Positions 51,001 through 62,183 of a stretch of DNA of 64,000 bases are shown piece after piece. Position 1 is the stretch's first letter; each line of letters begins with the position of its first letter. Origin of the DNA: Lytechinus variegatus (Eukaryota > Echinodermata > Echinoidea > Temnopleuroida > Toxopneustidae). A model generated the notes under the pieces. It ran no database searches, had not been told where the DNA came from, and saw only the letters and a program-made list of their open reading frames with translations. Where the stretch lies: NCBI RefSeq assembly GCF_018143015.1, contig NC_054740.1:76375915-76439914 (forward strand), in the 5' to 3' direction. Made by a program: the position numbers and the translations under genes.

Positions 51001-54000
51001 ATGTTATGTAAAATACATTTTTTAGATTCAGATATTTCTATGGTCTATTAATGATTATTTCATAGGATCGGGTGTGGAATCATAAACAAATTGAATGCAA
51101 GGGTAAAGCAATCTACAATTTTGTGAGAAAATTTCATTTTGTGGAATTTATATCCCATGACATATAGGGAAGCAGCTCGCCTGTGACGTCACAAAAAGCA
51201 ACAAACAAACTTTAATAGATCACAACAATTTTTCTTCTGTTTTGGTTTCTGCTTTAACTTCTATGTTGAATTTCCACTTAAACTAGATAGAGGCTATACC
51301 ACTTTCAAGATTTGTGAATGCGGATCGGAATGAATACAGCATATTTCTATTCATGTAGAGGACAAAAATGATCTGAATGAGTCAATCCGCAATCCATCCG
51401 AACTCAATCTCATTTTTAATTCATGAACTGGACTTTCAAATAGTGCAGCTAGTTCTGAGGTAAAATGTTTTGTTTCCCATGCCAAGCTCTGCCCCAACAT
51501 TATAATATCAATAATATGCAACATTTATATAGCGTTTAATACAAATGTTTCTAAGCGCTGCATACTATTATCCCGGCTTTAGCACGGCTACCCTGATCGG
51601 GCGCATCGAGCATTCAAGGAATTTCTTCCTACCGGGCACCCATTTACTACACCTGGGTCGAGAGTGGCAAATGTAGATAAACGCCTTGCCAAAGGACGCT
51701 AGTGCTGCGGTGGGATTTGAACCCCCGACCTTGTGGTTCACAGTCCGGAGACTTATCCACTGAGCAACAACACCTCTACAGCCGACTTTACTCTGATGAT
51801 AATCCACAGTATTTCCTTGCTGCACTTGTACTTGAAAAAAATATTGCGGACCATAAATAAAGAGGCTTTAATAGGAGGAAATTATAATTTGTCAACAAAT
51901 TTTCGGCATTACTCCCTGTGTTTAAGATCGCATGCGCGATCTGTAATGAAAATCATAAGTAAAAAAAAATTGGAACCAGTGGAATTCGAACCTGCCATCT
52001 ACTGCTTTCTGGGCAGCGACTTAACACCAGGCTATTCTGGTTCACGGCTAAATCACAATGACTTGGAATTCAAATACCCTGAATTAAAAATGCTGAATCC
52101 GCATTATTCTGATCTGTATTCAATCCCAACTCTCTAAGGGTGAAATGTATATTAGATGATAGAAGGCATACCTGTGGACCTTGCTCATTTGAAGCATCAA
52201 ATGGATTACCAACGGTACGTGTTTTAGCACGAGCTGCTGCTTTCTCTAAAAAGTCATCATAGATACTGTCTTCTACAAAGGTCCTTGATCCAGCACAGCA
52301 GCACTGTCCCATGTTGAAGAAAAGAGCAAAGTGACTCTGCTCAACAGCATAATCGACTGAAAAATAAATATGGTGTATTTTCTCAATACCCTATACAGTG
52401 CGTATAAAAAAAGTTTACACTTTGAAAAAGCCCTGGGAATTAAAATATATACAATATGTGGGTAATTTTTTTCACATATTATCTTGGGTTTGGGTCTCAT
52501 CTATCCAATGAAAGTAAAAGTTTTGACAGAATGTTACACTTGAGTGAGCACTGTCAATTTTTGTAAGGCTCGCTGAAATCTGTTTGCGCAGAAATGCTTG
52601 TTTTCACGCTGTGTCAAGGAGAAAGGGCGAAATCAAACTTACCCTGTGGAACATTTCTCATACATTTTCCATGCACTTTTAGTCAATTGAAATAAAATGG
52701 TTTGAACTAGGTTTGAAGCCATTGAAATCACAGGGATAAAAGACTAAGACCCCGTTCTCATTACCATCCTAAAACTGGTTTACTAGAAACTATTATAGTT
52801 GAAACTAGTTTAACGTGTAAGAGAATGGTCGAAGCAGTCTTGGAAGCGATCTGCCAAACCAGTTTGGAAAACCACCTCGCAATATAGTTTTCAAGATTTC
52901 TTTGCCTCGCTAAAAAGGTTTTAGCATGAGGACACAACCATTCTTTGTAGAATGTCTACGCTGCAGTTTCAAATTTTGTGCAAAACTGAGAACGTATCAA
53001 CAGCAACAAGATCGCTTAGAGTGAATATGCCGTGAAGTGGTTTTGAAAACCACTTTCAGGTGATCAAATGGGAACGCTAGCATCGCGATCTTCTAAACTG
53101 GTTTCCTGAACCAGTTTCTGGTAAACTAGTTTTAGGATTGTAATGATAATGGTGTCTAATCGTAAGATTCTCTAAAACGCTATCAACAAAGATGAAGCTT
53201 CTCTAATCATTACTTACAGTCACAGTCAGCCATGACAATGTTAGGGCTCTTGCCTCCCAGCTCTAGAGTGACCTTCTTGAGGTTATCTGCTGCAGCAGAC
53301 TGGATGATCTTACCAACCTACCAAGATAAAACAAGAAAGGTGGTCTTCAAATGAAGTAATCAGTCAAAAAAATATACAAAGAAAAGAGGTAAAACTGAAA
53401 TGATTCATAGGGCAATGCTCAATGCATGCATGCATTACACAGTATCAATTAGAGTTGGAATTACATTTATTTGGAATTCTGGGATATTGTATTTCTTTGT
53501 TTGATTTGTTGCAAGATTAGAATTGACTCTGTCTAAATGACTGAAGTCCATCATTACAATGACATCTTGCTAATATTTTTTTTGGATAGAGATATAGATA
53601 TATTCATAAGTTTCTAGACTTTAATGGAATACTAATCCGTTTGTAATTCTACCATAGCCAGTCCCAATCTGTGTTCAATGTCAAGTTTACCCAAGAAGAA
53701 ATTTGATTTGAATCAATAGAATAAAATCAAAGAAGCCAAACACTGAAAATTTCATCAAAATCGGATGTACAATGAGAAAGTTACGACATTTTAAAGTTTA
53801 GCTTATTCTTCACAAAACAGTTACCAACTCAGTGATATATAAATGAGAGAATCAATGATGTCCCTCACTCACTATTTCTTTTGTTTGTTATTTTTTGAAT
53901 CATACAATAATTTAAGTTTTACTGATTTGATAATAAGGACCCTCGTGTTTGAACCACAAAATGTTACAAAATGGTAATTCCATATGTTCAGAGAGGAAAA

Positions 54001-57000
54001 ACTTTTGTTTCATATGATCAAGAGGAAAAAATTATTTTCATATTTCATGTAATGAAATACAAAAGAAATAGTGAGTGGATGATGTAATCAGTTTCCTCAT
54101 TTCCATACTGACGAGGATGTGAATAAAACTGTTTTGTGAAATAAATTGAAAGTTTAAATGTCATAACTATAATTTTCCAACCAATTTTTATGAAATTTTC
54201 AGTGTAATACTCGTTTGATTTTTTTCTCTTTTTCTTCAAACCAACTTTTTGTTGGGGTGGACTTGTCCTTTAAAAAAAGAGGAGGTTGCACACAAAACTA
54301 GCCACCCTACCCTGTAAAAACATCACATGCTACAGTAACTGATACAGCTGAAAATAGGGACAATGTTTAGGGCATGCTTATACATGTAGATGGGCTAGGA
54401 ATACTTGCCTGGAACACAAGAAAGTGGCGTTCAGCTGTAGATGTCATATACACATCCAAATGTGAAGAGGATTAACTATTCATTCGTGGTTGATTATTGC
54501 AATGCTGGACTAAACTTAACTACATCTTTGACTGACTTGTTGTTAGCAATTAAATCGCAACACAAAGTCAGTTAGTCTAAAATTCCATTCAATACATTCC
54601 ATTCAATTCAAGTATTAATACAGCAAGTTAAGTACAGGGCATTAAGGCCTTGTCATAATCAGTCTAAAGAGGTCATAATTACTTTTTATGATTAAAATTG
54701 TTTAACTGATCAAGTTTAAAGCATGTCTTAGAAAAATTGTATTGCATTGTACAAAATATCATCTTCTCATGGTATTGTGGTTTGAGTCTTGATTACAGAT
54801 CAAGGTTGAATGTTGGATTTTCACACTAGAGATGTTTTGATTGAATTTATTTCGTCAATAAAAAGAAATTTCTACAGCCGCTGATCACAAAATCAAGGTG
54901 AATATTTCCAGGATGGTAGAGAATTAAAATCTTTGCATTTGCATTTAACTATTCATGAATTTTATTTTATATGAATAAAATATGGTAATTTATTCATAAA
55001 ATTTAATACTCTTTGCTTCATTTCACTAAATAAAGCTCCTAGAATGCTAATCTTTGGTGAAAATATTTTTTATCTCATTCCTTACTATTGTACATGAAAA
55101 AATATAGTAACAAAGTCAAATTCTTGTGTACTGTGTTTTTAATTTGTTATGTATTTTTTGTTTTTTGTACCTTTTTATCTTTTTATCATTTTCAACAAAA
55201 TTTGTCTGCAACATTATTTTGGTCATAAAATGGCATAAAATTAATTGGCCATTGTCAATAAAAGCAAAGATAATCACACATTTATGAATTTAGTAGAAAA
55301 CACATTTCATATTTACTTTGCACATCGAACCATGTTTTTGAACAATATTATGTTTGTATTTGGGCATCTCAACTTTGGTCTCATAAGTTGTACAAGACTT
55401 TAAAGTAAAAAAGTCAGCCTATGGCGCACTAAAAAGATTGTGTAGCAGATCTATAGCAAAAAATAGTAGAGAGGCCATAATGCACCCCCCCCACCCGCCC
55501 CCGAACATAAGGGTTAAAGATGTAGAAAAAGAAACCATCCTATTACGATTTTATTTTTAAGACACTCTTTATGATACTTTGAAGTGCATACAAGACAGCT
55601 TTCTTTTTACCTCTGTGGATCCAGTGAAAGCAACCTTCTCAATGCCAGGATGAGATGCAACGGCAGCCCCTGCAGTAGGACCATATCCTGGTAGAACATT
55701 TACCACACCCGGAGGGAAACCAGCCTAAATTGACAAATAAAATAGACAGGAAGACATGTTATTTGGACACATCAAGAACTAGAAGTATTTTTGATGGCAT
55801 GCAGTCATAATTTGTGACATTCAAAATTTGACCCAAAAATCTAATCATATGATCTTCAATTACAAATGCATAAATAGGCAATTTTGAAATGGCTTCCTCT
55901 GGAGGTTCTTTAGTTATTGCAAGAACAAGATATTTTCAGGTATATAATGACAAGGGATTGAGTTGAACCGACCAGTACTGCCAGTCACTGGTGCTATTTC
56001 TGCCAGACCAGTGGACTGCAGAAAAAAAAAGAAATTCATTGGGAATTTGCAGAGTCAAAGATTATGGCAATTTATTAATTCATGCATGATTAAGATCTAA
56101 ATTTCTGAAAATTTTCACATGATTATTATATTTCTTCACGCTTTGGATATATTTTTGGAATATCATTTCTCATTATAACTCTAGTTATGGTTTTGTATTT
56201 TTTTATCTGGCAAAAGTTTTGTTTAAATTAGCTCATGCTACAGATCAATCTTACAATAAAATGCCATTATCATGAACCAAATTGGGCTATGGAAAGATGA
56301 CAGCCATGCAGGACAATTTCCTTGATTGAATTATCTGCCTGTAACATTCAATAGTTGTGTGGACATGGCCATTTTGTTCTGCTGGTTTGTGACTCTTAAC
56401 TCTACTGTAGTTATATCTTATGTGTACATGGATTATACCTCTTTGATCAGATTAGATATATATAGAGCTGTCAGCGGAGTTTGTTCAGCAACCTTCATGA
56501 CGACAGTGCAGCCAGCAGCAAGGGCTGGTCCAAGCTTCCAGGCTTGCATCAACAGAGGGAAGTTCCACTGTGAAGGTAAATGAATTAAATCATCAAATGA
56601 TATTTGACTCAATGGATTTTTAAACCACATGCATTCAAAATACCCACCTCCTGACCTCAACTATATCACACATTTATTATCCCAATCAAGTTTTCAAATA
56701 TAACCATAACTGTGTCAGGTGCCTCTTGCAGTTGAACACAACTTGAAAGATCAAAATACAGATCCCACATGCACACTGCTGATTGGTTCATGTTGTTCCT
56801 GATTTTTGGAGAAGTGTTTACATTATTCCTATACTTTAACTTAAATCTATTATGATTGACCTTTTTATGACATACATGCACGCTCCAGTAACACACAATT
56901 CTAGTACATCATATGCATGTGGCAAAAAAGTGGGAAATTGGAATCACACTTATTGTCAAACTAAAGTCACAAACTGATTCCATTCCACAGTTTGAGAGTA

Positions 57001-58095
57001 TTATAGAGGAGGGGACAGAGAAGAAACATTGAGATGGAGTCATTCTGTCTTTCCTAGGTACAGCAGGTTATAATAATAGAGTTTTTAAAGGAGAGTTATC
57101 CTACACGAGACATTGCTATTTCAAAGTTTTAGATTCCGGGTTCAAACCTGGAAACTCAGAAATTACGATTTTTACCCTAGTTTCTCTTCTAAATTTGAAC
57201 ATAATTTACATGAAGAGAATAAGTGGACTATCGTTTAATAAGTAATTACAAGTACGAATTGGCATACATGTAAAAACTTAATGTAAAACATCATTGTCAC
57301 AGTTGGTATTGTGTACATGTATCTGGAATAAAAGCTGGCAGGTTACAATGATACAATCACATGTTACCCTTATAGAATTATTCGGGGGTTTTCATACTGA
57401 AATGTTAACGTAATGGTTTCTATGGTTGCTATTATGTGATAAATGTGAGGATTAGCAACATACCTTCATTCATCCTCGTTCCAGACAGCATGACTACCTT
57501 AAGGCAAATACAACAAAGGAGCAGTTGTTGAAATACTCCCCCCCCACTGCCACCTGACTTTAATGTCACTGACACTTGCTTTTGCAGACAATTTAGATTT
57601 ACATGTATGTAGATGCAGACACACATGTATAATCAAGGGTCACAACCTTTTTTCTATGGCAGATTTTGAGAGGCACATGAATACACCCCACCTCTTCCTG
57701 CTTTTTCAAATCCTTTTTATTCAAGGATAATATGTATTTTATTGATGCACGATTGTATATTCTGCCTGACAAACCATCCTTGCTCTATTCAGAGCAAGAC
57801 AAAAACATGATTATAGCATAGCGCTATAGCTCCATGATCTGAGCATGCACATTTGTATTGATAAAATAGAGAAGCTTTATTTCTTCTTCATAATAGCCTG
57901 AAACTAAGTCAGACAATTACATGGACCTTGAGACCAAGCTTCCCTTGTAATATTACATAAGAACTGGGTCAAGATAAGGATAAAGAAATGTAAGGAAGAT
58001 GAAATCAACAATAACATTACAATAAATACTTACTGGAATAATCTGTCCACACACTCCAACTGGTTCATGCCTGGTGTAGGCAAAGAAATTTCCAT
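47997..58095 (-). CDS. Gene B: second class 1/2 aldehyde dehydrogenase, 3' part (nine exons)
   Basis: NAD-dependent aldehyde dehydrogenase of the ALDH1/ALDH2 clade. Visible exons (minus strand): 58095-58034, 56567-56439, 55724-55611, 53317-53218, 52356-52172, 50339-50175, 49851-49694, 49109-48995, 48029-47997. They give 353 aa and a TAG stop with an open frame. They equal exons 6-14 of gene A in borders and phase; the only length difference is one codon less in the fourth. [47 protein letters not shown] and the KEE/IFGPV join are intact, so it should be active. The class-defining GTVWVNCY is GTVYVNCY here. Exons 1-5 were not found up to 64000, so the intron before the first visible exon exceeds 5.9 kb, or the gene is 5'-truncated. 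Presequence, hence location in the cell, cannot be judged. Confidence 0.93.
48995..49109 (-). CDS. Gene B exon matching gene A exon 13
   Basis: The exon is 115 nt. It completes Tyr and encodes [20 protein letters not shown], then [17 protein letters not shown]. It keeps the ALDH2-type Asp and Phe of the tunnel that gene A has lost, but has KASG where most family members have KMSG. Confidence 0.95.
49694..49851 (-). CDS. Gene B exon matching gene A exon 12
   Basis: The exon is 158 nt: [20 protein letters not shown] to MRAGTV plus TA before the donor. The split codon becomes TAT (Tyr) with the next exon, where gene A has TGG (Trp). Confidence 0.95.
50175..50339 (-). CDS. Gene B exon matching gene A exon 11
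   Basis: The exon has 55 codons, phase 0/0: [20 protein letters not shown] to NMKIAKEE, ending in the conserved ribose-binding Glu. Confidence 0.95.
50481..50640. mobile_element. Palindromic MITE in a gene B intron
   Basis: ATAATGAATGTTTATGAGTG on the left faces an inverse-like TTAAAAGAACATTCATTAT on the right. The inner arms GACAGAATACTTCAT and ATGAAGTATTCTGTC, and GTGAAAGATGAAATGATCC and its inverse, pair well around a loop of about 15 nt. It is non-coding, about 160 bp. A related AATGGATC/AATTGCA-rich stretch follows at 50785-50860. Confidence 0.78.
51500..51778 (-). repeat. tRNA-derived SINE, best-preserved copy
   Basis: On the minus strand, TTGTTGCTCAGTGGATAAG (51752-51771, A-box region) and GGGGGTTCAAATCCC (about 51712-51726, B box) form a pol III promoter. 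The body continues to about 51563, then a tail with AGCGCTTAGAAAC and TATATAAATGTTGC. Two other partial copies are at 3043-3847 and 3914-4075. It lies in the intron of gene B between exons 52172-52356 and 50175-50339. Confidence 0.78.
51973..52043 (-). repeat. tRNA-like remnant, probably a SINE head or tRNA pseudogene
   Basis: On the minus strand the ends GAACCAG and CTGGTTC are perfect inverse partners 71 nt apart, and an imperfect B box GGTTCGAATTCC lies just inside. The T stem and anticodon stem do not pair well, so I do not call a functional tRNA. Confidence 0.4.
52172..52356 (-). CDS. Gene B exon matching gene A exon 10: catalytic cysteine exon
   Basis: The exon is 185 nt. It encodes [20 protein letters not shown] with the full Cys triplet of ALDH2 and Phe at the tunnel position, then [20 protein letters not shown] and NEQGPQ. 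It is closer to vertebrate ALDH2 than gene A is at this site. Confidence 0.95.
52745..53159. mobile_element. Palindromic MITE with TAA duplication, Harbinger-like
   Basis: The element is 52748-53156 (409 bp), flanked by TAA at 52745-52747 and 53157-53159. The ends GACCCCGTTCTCATTACC and the inverse of GACACCATTATCATTACA agree in most positions, then CATCCTAAAACTGGTTTAC pairs with its inverse. A 3-bp TWA duplication is the usual mark of PIF/Harbinger elements; this assignment is an inference. It has no transposase and lies in a gene B intron. Confidence 0.8.
53218..53317 (-). CDS. Gene B exon matching gene A exon 9, one codon shorter
   Basis: The exon is 100 nt, leaving in phase 1 (GACT before GTAAGT). 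It encodes [19 protein letters not shown] and [14 protein letters not shown]. The loop before the KKVTLE strand lacks one residue compared with gene A and human ALDH2. Confidence 0.94.
53674..54273. mobile_element. TTAA palindromic MITE (family 1, copy 2)
   Basis: The element is 53678-54269 (592 bp). The right end GTGGACTTGTCCT is followed by an intact TTAA; the left flank is TTCA, a likely mutated TTAA, followed by ATGTCAAGTTTACCC. It shares with copy 1 (3114-3686) the inner words TTCATCAAAATCGGATGTA and CTCACTCACTATTTCTTTTG. It lies in a gene B intron. Confidence 0.85.
55611..55724 (-). CDS. Gene B exon matching gene A exon 8
   Basis: The exon has 38 codons, phase 0/0: [20 protein letters not shown] to KVAFTGSTE. 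The NAD-contact turn is intact. Confidence 0.95.
56439..56567 (-). CDS. Gene B exon matching gene A exon 7
   Basis: The exon has 43 codons, phase 0/0: [20 protein letters not shown], then [20 protein letters not shown]. It keeps the oxyanion Asn and cofactor Lys, and keeps Gln where gene A has Leu. Confidence 0.95.
58034..58095 (-). CDS. Gene B exon matching gene A exon 6
   Basis: The exon is 62 nt, entering in phase 1. It encodes [20 protein letters not shown], equivalent to [20 protein letters not shown] in gene A. It is the most upstream exon of gene B seen in the window. Confidence 0.93.
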
Positions 58096-58718
58096 CTATT
58101 CAAGAAATGATAACCAACGGAATGTAAATCAAAGTATTAAACATTCAAATTTACTCATAAAACAATTAACAAAACAAAATTTCATCATGATCCTGATAAA
58201 CATATAAAAATATGCAAATGATATGAAGATTGCAATTAGCAATTGTAAACAAAAAAGGCATTCCAATTTAATATAGCAAAATGATAACTTGCAAATTCAA
58301 AGTATACAAAATGAAGAGTACATTGAACAAAAAAAAATGTGCAAAAAAAGCTACTTACATTCAATACAAAGAGATTTTATCTTCTTCAAATCTTAATATT
58401 CATTATTTGCAAGAGCACAAAGCTTCTTTGCTTGAGTACTAGTTAGATGGTATGATTATACAACCGTATAGCATATACATGTATGAGGCACACATTCATC
58501 TAGTTGCCTTTTCAGTGGCTCACTATACACAGTAAAATTCATGTCCATTCTCAAAATAAAAAAAGATTAAATATAGATACAGACTAAAATGTTCTTCTTG
58601 AGTCACGCTACATTCATGTTTTAGATTCTTTGCACAATTTTGATGAGAACTTCCTGGTTCATATAGGTCACAGGAATTTTGAGAACACAAATTACTGTAA
58701 ACACATATGTAATGCACT
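58096..58718. other. Gene B upstream intron, proximal part
   Basis: AT-rich sequence directly upstream of the first visible gene B exon. There is no exon, no intact repeat end and no RNA gene that I can support. Confidence 0.55.
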
Positions 58719-59010
58719 TTAAAGGTCAAGTTCATCCCAATATTTGAACGAATTGAGAATAATCAGACAAGAAATGCAATCTCAACTTCAGAAAAATCAG
58801 ATGTGAAATAGGAAAATTACATCATTTTAAAACATGTACATCCTGACCTTTTTGCAAATAAGGGACGATGCCATACACTAACATTTTCTTTGTCACTTCA
58901 GTAATTATTTCATTTTCAAAACCGACCTTTTAATAGATGATTCACAGTTGTGGGTTAGTCAGTTGGAGGTGCACACCAGTTTTATTAGTGATATCATGTG
59001 GTCAATTCCA

Positions 59011-61168
59011 GCGTAACGGACATGACGTTCAGACAAATTTTTGTAATTCAAATGTTTATACAGTAGAATTAGCAGTCTTTTGATAATTGTTACTAAGCTT
59101 ATCAGACACATTTAAGTATCAGTTACATAAACATAAAATTTCAAATCGTTTTGTTGAACAGTTGCGGAGAAATTGCACTCTTTGTGAGCGTAACGGACAT
59201 GACACGAAATGGACGAAGCATTTTTACCTCCTATTGCTTATCAAAATTCCTGTGAATTCTTAGATTGCATGCACCTGACATTGGTGTTAATTTAACCTTA
59301 AGATCATGCTCTATCCATAAAATGGTGTTTAACAACAGTTTTGCAGTGCATTCTGTATTCCTAGCTCAAAATGTAGCGTAACGGACATGACACACGAAGC
59401 GTAACGGACATGACAGTTTTGTCCACTTTTTGTAAGCGAATATAATTATTTTATTACAAGATATGGTACAAGTCTAATTGTTTACATGTTAAGGCTAGAG
59501 GTTAGAGACACATATCATAACTGGTAATCTGTAATATCTCCTATTATTTTGCAATTTGAGAGGGGGTCTTTTTGTACAATATTTATAAAACAAAAAAATA
59601 TTTAGAAAAATTTATTTTACACCGGTTAACAACAGTTAATGAGTATTTTCCAGTTACTTCCATCCACCGCACCTAATTAAAGGAGAAAAAGTTGATAGAA
59701 AAGATTATTTTTTTTATTCATGCCCTAATATTTGATAATATACTAGCGTAACGGACATGACACCCTTACGAAATGAACTTCATCAGCACTTCTTAGTTTG
59801 AAAATGAAAGAAATATCAATAATGAATGTAATTATGTAACAGCAAAGTACCTTTACTAACACTCTAATGAAAAATATGTAGATATTATTAGCAGGTATCA
59901 TTAAATTAATAGCTATAGCCTAAGTGATAATTTTATATTGAATACAACGTTTATCGTACCACTACGACACACTGAGAAGACCAAATCTCATTTTTTTGAG
60001 AAGAAAACAAAATTTACCAGACCTGTATAAATCCAAGAACATATTATGGAATGTATTGTATGATAAAGAACATGTACTAGTATTAATGTCAGTTTTAAGA
60101 TTACAAAAAATGGTATTAAAATTTAATAGCAGTACCTGGAAACTGGGCTTTCATTATCGATTATGAGTTGAAAGGTAATCGGAATGCTTGTAAATAGCTT
60201 CTGAGATTTTTTTTTCATTCAAAATAACTATCATCCTGAGTATAATCATCCTTTCATCAAATCTTGGATGTTCTAAATCTTACAATCTTGCTTGCTGACA
60301 AATGTGGCTGTATCTAATTTCGTTGTATTGTCCGCGCTGCTTGTGTACAATTGAAGATACATCATTCAAATCGTGATTATGGCTGACCAAAATACTATGA
60401 TGACATAATTTATTGATCGCGCCACATTCTTTCCACGGCCCCTTTGCTTTGTGATACTGCAAAGAAGTGCCACTGTAGATTCATGGATTCATAGAGCTAC
60501 AGATACATCATGAAACACAGATATCCAAATACAAACTTGCTTTTAAATGTGATCCCATGCCATCACTGAAGAAGTACATGTAAAGGTTGGTGAAAGTCAG
60601 ATACTTTGAAGTAATATCATCAATGATCATGAATTCACAAGTTGGAGTTTTATCATGCTCCAAACTGTCAGTGCAAGAACCTAAGATAATCAAATGTTTG
60701 TTCAAACACAAATGATGCAGATTGTGATCTGAGTATGTTGCCAGATCTAGCTGCATCTTATCCTAAAATTATGTAACATACCGTTAATTCTCAGAAAAAT
60801 CTACCAGAACAAGAGCTGAACTTTCATCATTCACCAACTTCTAAAAATAGCTTGAATGACATGCAGATTCTAGGAAATATTACATTCAGCTATCCTCAAA
60901 CAATTAAGACTGACCTCAGTCTGTGACACTGAGCCTAATATTTTGTTTTTGTAAATGCTGCCATTTGCCATATATAAGGCGTCATGTCCGTTACGCGAAT
61001 TGTCATGTCCGTTACGCCATTTTTATGAAAATGAGAAATGGTAAGGGAAAATAATTGCTACACATGGTAGGGGGTTTAATTCTAACATAGAATCTGAATC
61101 TGCAGTACCCTTAGACAAATTTCCTATAAGCTGTGAAAACTTTAAGTGAAAAACGTAACGGACATGAC
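59011..61168. repeat. Eight copies of GCGTAACGGACATGAC, in both orientations
   Basis: Forward copies lie at 59011-59026, 59188-59203, 59376-59391, 59399-59414 and 59746-59761, plus 61153-61168 with one change (A for the first G). Inverted copies lie at 60981-60996 and 61002-61017. Two of the copies are close pairs (59376/59399 and 60981/61002). The 16-mer is unchanged in seven copies while the DNA between is diverged and AT-rich. Clustered, conserved short words near the ends of a transposon-like body are typical of transposase-binding subterminal repeats; that role is an inference. Confidence 0.85.
60283..60850 (-). pseudogene. Decayed transposase-like coding remnant
   Basis: Minus-strand translation in shifting frames gives a series of motifs in a fixed order. 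They are LVLVDFSEN (60787-60804 for VDFSEN, then a stop), LEHDKT, FFSDGMGSHLK (60541-60573), and QWHFFAVSQSKGAV (60434-60475), followed after a frameshift by CGAINKLCHH. The order Asp-Phe-Ser-Glu-Asn, Ser-Asp-Gly with Lys, then His-Phe-Phe-Ala with Lys-Gly is one I recognise from large uncharacterised proteins repeated in many marine invertebrate genomes and thought to come from DNA transposons. I cannot name the superfamily. Stops and frameshifts show it is dead. It lies between the inverted and forward 16-bp motifs. Confidence 0.65.
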
Positions 61169-62183
61169 ACTGATAATGGTAAAGAAATCACACAAATCTG
61201 AAGACAGATTTCTGTAAAATTGATGAATGGCATAAAATCTAACGATTATTTTCTGTTGATTTAAACATTAATCAACTATTCAAAAGTTAAAAGAGACCTC
61301 TGGGACCTTGTTTGCTTTTAGTAGAGACAGGAAAGATGAATTGTTTAAAAATAGCCACATTTTTTACATTTTGCAATATACTATTCTATTTTTTTGATGA
61401 TGAAAAAAACTACAACATTTTATCAATATTGTGATTTTTCTATTGGAAATTGAGACTTTATAGATTACTTTTTAAGAAAATTTGACTGCTTAAGTGAAAT
61501 CTGAAACTTCATTTTTTCTCTAAAGTGAACATTTTCCATGGAATTGTCCATGTGTCTTTTATTTAAAATTTTTCCCCTCAAATGTAAACCATACACAGAA
61601 CACACTCAGTGTGCTTAGAAACGCCTCAAAGAGCCTTTATAAATGTTATGTATTGTTAATACTATTATTGTGACTTTTTGTCAAACTTTATACCTTACTG
61701 TATTTCAATTTCCTTGACCTGCGGTTTAGCTCTACTCTCCCACTTGTGCATATTTGTCTCTGTCAGAATTATGTGTAATTTGACTTGATTTTGTGATAAC
61801 TATGCCAATTTTCATAAAAATAAAATCATTGATATACACATAGATCTATACATGTAATTCAATTTTCATGATAAAGAGATCCAACCAAAGAAAAATAATT
61901 CATTAAGTTGACTTTAAATTTTCTAAGAGTACTCAAACCATGTTTTATGTCACTGTGAATTTTAAACACATACACCTGTAAACCAAGTTTATTGGGTGTG
62001 TATTTACATCACCAGCTCTCTAATCTGCTTATCAATTGTGATAGTGCATATTTTTTGCAAAAAAACTACAAAAAAAATCCTCTCTTCCTTTCTTTCTTAC
62101 ATCCGATTCTGATGGAAGTCTAAGACAGTGTAGTTGGATTTACTCTATTTTTTTTTCAGTCATCCTTTGTTGGGATGGACATG

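Larger units (their letters stand above)
58719..62183. mobile_element. Composite 3.5-kb element with family 1 MITE arms at its ends
   Basis: At the left, TTAA (58719-58722) is followed by AGGTCAAGTTCATCCC and about 240 bp that match the left arm of the 3114-3686 MITE (CAGATGTGAAATAGGAAAAT, then GATGCCATACACTAAC). At the right, 61980-62183 matches the right arm (TTACATCCGATTCTGATGGA, then TTTGTTGGGATGGACATG), ending without a clear TTAA. Between the arms are about 3 kb absent from the short copies, holding eight copies of a 16-bp motif and a decayed coding remnant. Either another transposon jumped into a MITE, or this is a long parent-type copy; sequence alone does not decide. Confidence 0.6.

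Noticed and set aside
60508..60756. Independent small protein gene
   Set aside because: Its motifs belong to the longer broken transposase-like remnant that continues in other frames to 60283, so I list it as part of that pseudogene.
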